NCBI RefSeq assembly: GCF_021556475.1
Contig: NZ_JAKGBZ010000001.1
Span: 210,168 to 274,167 of the forward strand
DNA length: 64,000 bases
From: Acidiphilium iwatense
GTDB taxonomy: Bacteria > Pseudomonadota > Alphaproteobacteria > Acetobacterales > Acetobacteraceae
Reading direction: 5' to 3'
Part shown: one piece after another, positions 56,677 to 64,000 of the stretch
Layout: each line of letters starts with the position of its first letter
How positions within the stretch are numbered: the first letter of the stretch is position 1
Notes under the pieces: model-generated
Told to the model about the DNA's origin: nothing
The model's input: only the letters and a program-made list of their open reading frames with translations
Databases searched by the model: none
Program-made: the position numbers and the translations under genes

Positions 56677-59407
56677 GGAGATCGTTGTCATGTCCGGGTC
56701 AAACACCGTCGTTGCTACCGAAACCCTGACAAGCGGCGCCACGACCGTCAGTGCGCCGGTGACGCGGACGATATCGGGCGCCCTGTCCAATTCGGGAACA
56801 CCAACGATTACCACGGCAATGTATGTGCCGGTCGGAGTCGGGGTGACCATCACCAATAACAGCACAATCGAGATCTCCGGGCAGGCCACCGAGGATCGGG
56901 TGAAAACCGGGTCGTTCCATCCGATCTACTACGACGAGGGGATTGGCCTGCAGGTGACGGGGACGTTGTCCACCGTGATCAATAACGGGTCGATCGTCAG
57001 CGACACGACGTTGTTCGTGCCCAGTGGGTCCACGACCTATACTGTCTATGGCATCGGCCTCAGCGTGCAGGATGGCAAGGTCGTCAACGAGGCCGGGGCG
57101 CTGATCAATGGCGACGGCGATGGCGCCGTGCTGCTGGTGAGCACCATGACCAATTACGGTGTGGTCGAGGGGCATCAGGGTGCGGGCAATCTCGGTGTGC
57201 TCATGCAAGGAAGCGGGGTTTCCAATGCGGCCAGCGCGGTGATCGCCGGAGGATATCTGGGGATTTATGAACAATTCTTCGAGGTCGGCGGGACGGTTTT
57301 CGCCAGCACGGTGGTCAATTCCGGGCTGATCGAGGCGACGGGCCTGAATGGCTCTGGGATCGGCGCTGCGGTTCTTGGCGGGAATCTGACCAATGAGAAG
57401 GGTGGCACGATCCTCGGCTTCAGCGCTGGCGCGGTGTATGCCACCGGTGCCGTGCTCGGCAAAGGCAATACGTTGACTAATGACGGGCTGATCAGCCTGA
57501 CCGGCACCCTTGGCGATGGCGTGGAGGCGCTGTTCGGGACGCTGATCAATCAGGCCAATGGCACGATCGCGGGCGTCAAGCTCGGTTCGACGATTTCGTC
57601 GGGGACGCTGCAGAATAGCGGGTTGATCGCGCCGCCGCTGGCCAACGTCGCAGGGGTATTTGTCAACGCCGGCAGCGGCACGAATTTTTCCGGCGGTGTG
57701 ATCGAGGCGGATCATTATGGCGTGGCGATCGGGGCTTATTCGGCGACGGCCTCGTTCAGCAATGCGGGCACGATCGAAGCCATCGCGACGAATGCGGGCG
57801 AAGGCGTGTTCCTCGATCAGGGCAGTTTCGCCAACCAGGCCACCGGGACGGTAAGCGGGTATAAGGGCATTGTCGGCAACACGCTCGCGATCAGCCTGTA
57901 TAATGACGGGATCGTGGCGGCTGACGGCACCAAGGCGGCGGGTGTCGCGTTCACCTTGGGCACGCTGGTCAATGACGGGGTGATTGGCGGTGCGACGGCT
58001 GTAGCGGTGGCAGGAACCGCGACGGTTTCGATCGTGGATGCCGGCGCGCTCGCCTCGACCCTGGGCACGTTAGGGATGGCGCTTACCGACCCTTCGGGCG
58101 CGGTCGCGCTTACGCTCGATCCAGGAGCGTCGCTCGTTGGGTCGGTGGCGCTGGATGCGACGGCGGAGAGTGAACTCGTCCTGGCCTCGGCAACCAGTGC
58201 CGGATCGCTCACGGGCTTGGGGGAAACGATCACCGGCTTTGCCGATATCAGTTTCGCGTCCGGCGCGAGCTGGACGATCGAGGGTGATTCGGCGGGCCTC
58301 GCGGCCGGGCAGACCATTTCCGGCTTCGCGCAACACGACACGATCGTGCTCGACAGCTTCGCCGCGACGTCCGACAGTTTCGTGAGCGGAACCGGGCTGG
58401 AGCTGACCAGCGGATCGAGCACGATCACGCTGGATATCACCGGCAGCTTCACCACGAGCGATTTCGCGGTGACCGACCCGCCCACGAATACGACGATCGC
58501 GCTCGTCCCACCTTGTTTTGTAGCTGGCACGCACATCCTGACGGCAACGGGCGAGGTCGCGGCCGAGGATTTGCGCGAGGGCGACCGGGTGGTGCTGCAT
58601 GGCGGCGGGACGGCGCCGGCCAAATGGATCGGGCGACGCCGGCTCGATCTGCGGCGGCATCCTAGGCCCGAGACGGTCCGGCCGATCCTGATCGAGGCCG
58701 GGGCGATCTGCGGCGGCGTGCCGAAGCGCGACCTGCTGGTTTCGCCGGATCATGCCTTGTTCCTGGACGGGCATCTGATCCCGGCGAAGGCGCTGGAGAA
58801 CGGCGCGACGATAAGGCAGGTGGCGCGACGCGGCGTGACCTATTTCCATGTCGAGCTTGAGCATCACGCGGCGCTCTACGCCGAGGGGTGCCCGGCGGAG
58901 AGCTATTTGGAGACCGGCAATCGCGGCGCGTTCGAGAATGGCGGCGTGGCGATGGTGCTGCATCCCGATCTCGCGCAAGTGTTGCGCGAAGTGGAGGGAT
59001 TTGCGCCGTTCGCCGAAAGCGGCGCCGTGGTCGAGGCGGTGCGGGCGCGTTTGATCGCGCGGGCGGGGATCGAGACTACCGACGATCCTGGGCTGACGAT
59101 CCGTTACCGCCGCGATGGCTCTGCGGTCATCGAGAGCCGGAGCGCGATCCCCGGCCATCTGATGCCCGATCCGCGCGACCGGCGGATGCTGGGGGTGAAG
59201 ATCGCGGCGCTACGCGCCGGCGGGGCCGATATCCGGCTCGACCATCCGCTTCTGGCGCAGGGATGGCACGACGCGGAGCCGGACGGGCGATGGACCGATG
59301 GACGGGCTGTCGTGCCTGTCGCATTGCTGGGCGGCAGGCGTGATCTGTCGGTGCGTTTGTCGGGAACGGTCCGATATCCACTCGAATGCCGGGTTGAGGG
59401 GCGCCGG

Positions 59408-61270
<1,863 letters not shown>

Positions 61271-61388
61271 GGTTCGCAGTGTGCGGCGCAATGCGGCAGC
61301 AATAGGGCAGGGGTGCCAAATCTTTGCCGCATCGAGCCCAGAACTCTGCTCGCGTGGTTGAAAATGCAGCCTCATTCACAGGAGTTTG

Positions 61389-62444
61389 ATGACGATGCGA
61401 ATTGCGCAGATTGCACCTTTGACCGAGGCGGTGCCTCCGAAACTTTATGGCGGGACCGAACGGGTCGTCTCGTTCCTGACCGAGGAGCTGGTCGCGATGG
61501 GTCACGACGTGACGTTGTTCGCGAGCGGCGATTCGGTGACGCGGGCCAAGCTGGAAGCGGTGTGGCCGCGCGCGCTGCGGCTCGATCCGACGATCCGCGA
61601 TTTCATGGGCCCGCATATGCTGCTGATGGAGCGGGTGCGGCAGCTGGCACGCGAGTTCGACGTGCTGCATTTCCACATGGATTACTGGCCGGCCTCGCTG
61701 TTTTCGCGCCAGGCGGTACCGTTCCTGACCACGCTGCACGGCAGGCTCGATCTGCCGGAGCTGAAGCCGGTCTATGCCGGGCTGCCGGAGATGAACCTGG
61801 TGTCGATTTCCGACAGCCAGCGCGAGAAGCTGCCGGAAGGCAATTTCGTCGCGACGGTCCATCACGGGCTGCCCGAACATTTGCTGACGCCGATGCCCGT
61901 CGAGCAATCCTATGTCGCGTTCCTGGGGCGGATCTGCCCGGAGAAGCGGCCGGACCGGGCGATCCGCATCGCGCGGGCGGCAGGGATTCCGCTGAAACTC
62001 GCGGCGAAGGTCGACCGGGCCGATGTCGAGTATCACGAGGAACATATCCGGCCGATGCTGGGGCCGGATGCCGAGCTGATCGGCGAGATCGACGACCGGG
62101 CGAAGCCGGATTTTCTGTCCGGCGCGCGCGCACTGCTGATGCCGATCGACTGGCCGGAGCCGTTCGGGCTGGTGATGATCGAGGCGATGGCGTGCGGCAC
62201 CCCGGTGATCGCCTATGACCATGGCTCGGTGCCGGAGATCGTCGAGGACGGGGTGACCGGGTTCATCGTGAAGGACGAGGCGGAGGCGGTGAGCGCCTTG
62301 CTGCGGGTGGCGGCGCTGCCGCGCACGCGCATCCGCGCCGAGTTCGAGCGGCGCTTCACCGCGCGTCGGATGGCCGAGGATTATCTCGACATGTATGAGC
62401 AGCTCATGGTGCCGCGCAGCGAAAGGCTGCGGCTGGTGGGTTGA
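61389..62444 (+). CDS. GT4-family glycosyltransferase
   Basis: The 351-residue cytosolic enzyme has the GT-B fold. The N-terminal MRIAQIAPLTEAVPPKLYGGTERVVSFLTEELVAMGHDVTLFASGDS is typical of sugar-nucleotide retaining transferases. The C-terminal half has VAFLGRICPEKRPDRAIRIARAAG and the EX7E motif EPFGLVMIEAMACGTPVI. The acceptor and sugar cannot be predicted. ATG 61389 or ATG 61395 may be used. It is divergent from the ABC exporter, which suggests a shared glycan or lipid pathway. Confidence 0.92.
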   Translation: MTMRIAQIAPLTEAVPPKLYGGTERVVSFLTEELVAMGHDVTLFASGDSVTRAKLEAVWPRALRLDPTIRDFMGPHMLLMERVRQLAREFDVLHFHMDYWPASLFSRQAVPFLTTLHGRLDLPELKPVYAGLPEMNLVSISDSQREKLPEGNFVATVHHGLPEHLLTPMPVEQSYVAFLGRICPEKRPDRAIRIARAAGIPLKLAAKVDRADVEYHEEHIRPMLGPDAELIGEIDDRAKPDFLSGARALLMPIDWPEPFGLVMIEAMACGTPVIAYDHGSVPEIVEDGVTGFIVKDEAEAVSALLRVAALPRTRIRAEFERRFTARRMAEDYLDMYEQLMVPRSERLRLVG

Positions 62445-62472
62445 TTTTTTGCCGGGAAATCCCGCTCCTGGT

Positions 62473-62784
62473 TCAGGGGCGGGATTTTTGCTTGAGCTGC
62501 ATGAAGGCGCGCAGGGCGGCGTTCATCCGGCTCTGATAACCCGGTCCCTGGCGCTTGAACCAGTCGATCACGTCGGCGTCGATGCGCAGCGACAGCAGCG
62601 CCTTGGGAATCGGGCGGACCGCTTCGGCGGTTGCGAGCCAGACATCGGAAATGCCGGCGAAATCGGGATCGGATGCGATATCCCGCGCCAGCTCCGCCTC
62701 GGACTTGGCGCGGACTCGGGCGAGGTCGGAGCGGCTTTCGCCGCGTGCCTTCATCGCGCGCAATTCAGTGGCCGAAAATTTCAT
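62473..62784 (-). CDS. brnA: BrnA-type antitoxin, apparently orphan
   Basis: The 103-residue protein fits the BrnA antitoxin family: a basic N-terminal half, then the DVWLATAEAVRPIPKALLSLRIDADVIDWFKRQGPGYQSRMNAALRAFM ribbon-helix-helix dimerisation/DNA-binding part. BrnA neutralises the RNase BrnT and represses the operon. The partner brnT normally lies directly upstream on the same strand. No BrnT-like sequence is found in 62785-63050, so this copy looks solitary. Confidence 0.85.
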   Translation of the reverse strand: MKFSATELRAMKARGESRSDLARVRAKSEAELARDIASDPDFAGISDVWLATAEAVRPIPKALLSLRIDADVIDWFKRQGPGYQSRMNAALRAFMQLKQKSRP

Positions 62785-62823
62785 GGTTTGTGACCTTTTT
62801 TATCCTGCCGCGCTCCTGGCTGC

Positions 62824-62835
62824 TTGTAGCTACAA
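62824..62835. promoter_or_regulatory. Palindrome TTGTAGCTACAA upstream of brnA
   Basis: Perfect 12-base palindrome followed by AATATATAGCTATTTTATTTT, with TAGCTA repeated (62828-62833 and 62840-62845). It is a likely autoregulatory operator for BrnA and overlaps an AT-rich promoter region. Confidence 0.55.
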
Positions 62836-62880
62836 TATATAGCTATTTTATTTTCGTGCAAGAGCTTTGAGCGCTTCCAT

Positions 62881-62913
62881 GGATGGATCGCTTCGCCTTC
62901 GGCTCGCGATGAC
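62881..62913. repeat. Dispersed palindromic repeat copy
   Basis: GGATGGATCGCTTCGCCTTC then GGCTCGCGATGAC. It is in the same family as 7485-7517 and closest to it. Confidence 0.75.
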
Positions 62914-63050
62914 CTCATTTGGCGAGGGTTTCCTGGTTCGGCTGGAAGAGGATCGTTTCTTCGCCCCGGCCGATATCGGGAACGCGTCGCGCGGCGGTTG
63001 CCTTAATGCAGGCGAGCGCGGTGCGATGATCGGCAAAACCGGAAGCCGGG

Positions 63051-63539
63051 TCAGACGTCGAGGGCGCCCTGGCGGTCCGGGCCGGATTCGCGCGGGGCGC
63101 GGCGAAACCCTTCGGTGGGGGCATAGCCCGGTAGGTCTGGCTTCATGCCGGCCATGAGCTGGGCGATGGTGACGATCTGCAGTTTCGGATGACGGCCGAA
63201 GCTGGTTTCAAAGAAGCCGGCGGCGGCGGCTTCGCGCGCCATTTCCCTGGTCGGCTCGGCGAGGGTGAGGAACAGGCCGCCGAGCGCGCGTTCGCGTTCG
63301 ACGGTGCCCTTGCGGTTGATCAGCCCATCCGGCCCCTGCTCGTTGAAACGGACCACCCAGTCCCGGATGATTTGCACCCCAACCCCGCCGATCCGCGCCG
63401 CCTCACTGCGCTGAACACCATCGTAGATCGACGCCAATGCCAGAAGCCGGCGCGCCTGGTTCGCGTCCCGCGTCCGCCGCGCATGGCCGCGCAATGCCAC
63501 CGCAGTGAAGTCGGAACGCAGTGCAATCGGCGGTGACAT
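63051..63539 (-). pseudogene. Chimeric remnant: IS630 transposase N-terminus joined to a DNA-methyltransferase C-terminus
   Basis: From ATG 63539 the protein starts MSPPIALRSDFTAVALRGHARRTRDANQARRLLALASIYDG and continues with SEAARIGGVGVQIIRDWVVRFNEQGPDGLINRK, the helix-turn-helix half of an IS630-family transposase. At GTVERERALGGLFLTLAEPTREMAREAAAAGFFETSFGRHPKLQIVTIAQLMAG it changes to a sequence resembling the tail of restriction-modification methyltransferase/endonuclease proteins. The catalytic DDE part of the transposase and the methyltransferase motifs are absent. The open frame extends to 63620 but start 63539 fits the transposase consensus. This marks a deletion junction. Confidence 0.7.
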
Positions 63540-63639
63540 GGCGAACTCTTCCCGTGCGCCAACCATCGAATCATAAAAGCCCGATTCGGGGAATCTAAAG
63601 GTTTCTGTGAGGTCGCGCACCGTTGGCGCCGTGGCACGA

Positions 63640-64000
63640 GGTTGAGGGCGACCTCATTGAAACCGGATTGAACGAAACCGCGGGCCGTGAGGCAACTATG
63701 GGGAGAGTTGCCTTTGGCTGGGGGCTTGGCATCTGATTTTGGCCAACTGTGTGGCTGCTATTTCGACTTGGCTGATCTGTTTGAGGCCGGTGATGTCGTG
63801 CCGATCGTTGTAGGTTGGACCTTGAAGGGTTCGATTGTACTGGTTTCTTTGTGAGAACGGCCTGACACCGGCTTTGTCGAACAAGCGTTGCCTGCCGGCC
63901 CGCATGTCGCCGTGTTGCCAGATGGAATTTTTGTAGGTGGAGCGGTGGCTGTTCATGAGGTGTTGCTCCAGGTTGGACGCTGCAACGGGCGTGGTCCGTT
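63640..64000. other. Unassigned end of the window
   Basis: The stretch contains one minus-strand open frame (63696-63956, 86 residues, MNSHRSTYKNSIWQHGDMRAG...) without recognised motif, and a hairpin AGGCAACT/AGTTGCCT at 63689-63712. It lies beside mobile-element debris and may be a degraded transposase. Nothing further can be supported. Confidence 0.35.

Noticed and set aside
58500..59000. Full intein in the Hint protein
   Set aside because: The N-terminal Hint cysteine is present, but no C-terminal His-Asn plus extein junction is visible, so protein splicing is not supported.
62785..63050. brnT toxin gene upstream of brnA
   Set aside because: The minus-strand frame there (62848-63036) has no BrnT motif and overlaps a dispersed repeat.

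Overview
The window is high-GC chromosomal DNA from an alphaproteobacterium, most likely an acetic-acid-bacteria relative (Acetobacteraceae, Acidiphilium-like). The basis is the alphaproteobacterial marker set: gcrA, a short HdaA-type DnaA paralogue, usg, an aa3 oxidase subunit IV, the ppk1-hdaA-perM-pgsA / purM-purN neighbourhood, CIRCE-controlled groESL and aroQ-accB-accC. Taxonomy below family level is inference.

Layout. 0-7 kb: a lipoprotein, an E1-like ThiF/MoeB enzyme, an SH3 protein, GcrA, an MFS exporter, and a MarR regulator divergent from a VOC / BNR-repeat / MoaD-like operon. 6.85-7.28 kb (minus strand): a decayed type II-C cas9 fragment, next to two strong hairpins. 7.5-9.8 kb: groES-groEL with a promoter flanked by two CIRCE operators. 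9.9-11.1 kb: usg and an outer-membrane protein. 11.2-36.4 kb: a contractile-tail (myovirus-type) particle cluster in the order large terminase, portal, scaffold, capsid, connectors, sheath, tube, frameshifted tail chaperone, short 'tape-measure slot' ORF, baseplate hub/X/D/V/W/J/I, three tail-fibre or tailspike genes plus one esterase-bearing fibre, and a holin-like/spanin lysis end. I find no integrase, repressor, replication gene, small terminase, protease or endolysin in it, and host-type dispersed repeats lie inside it.

36.4-49.7 kb: housekeeping genes (ppk1, hdaA, perM-like, pgsA-like, purMN, argFD, aroE-coaE-dnaQ, tRNA-Gly(CCC), a DUF2147 protein and an LpxR-like protein). 49.8-53 kb: clpS-clpA bracketed by small CTAG-ended inverted-repeat elements. 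53-56.3 kb: a GST and aroQ-accB-accC. 56.4-62.4 kb: a large surface protein with a C-terminal Hint domain and a small companion ORF, an ABC exporter and a GT4 glycosyltransferase. 62.4-64 kb: an orphan BrnA antitoxin and a chimeric IS630/methyltransferase remnant, i.e. mobile-element debris.

The most unusual items are the cas9 relic, the canonical GGGAAAC programmed frameshift, the integrase-less contractile particle cluster (possible domesticated prophage or gene-transfer-agent-like element) and the CTAG-ended miniature elements around clpSA. All assignments come from reading the sequence; no database search was run.
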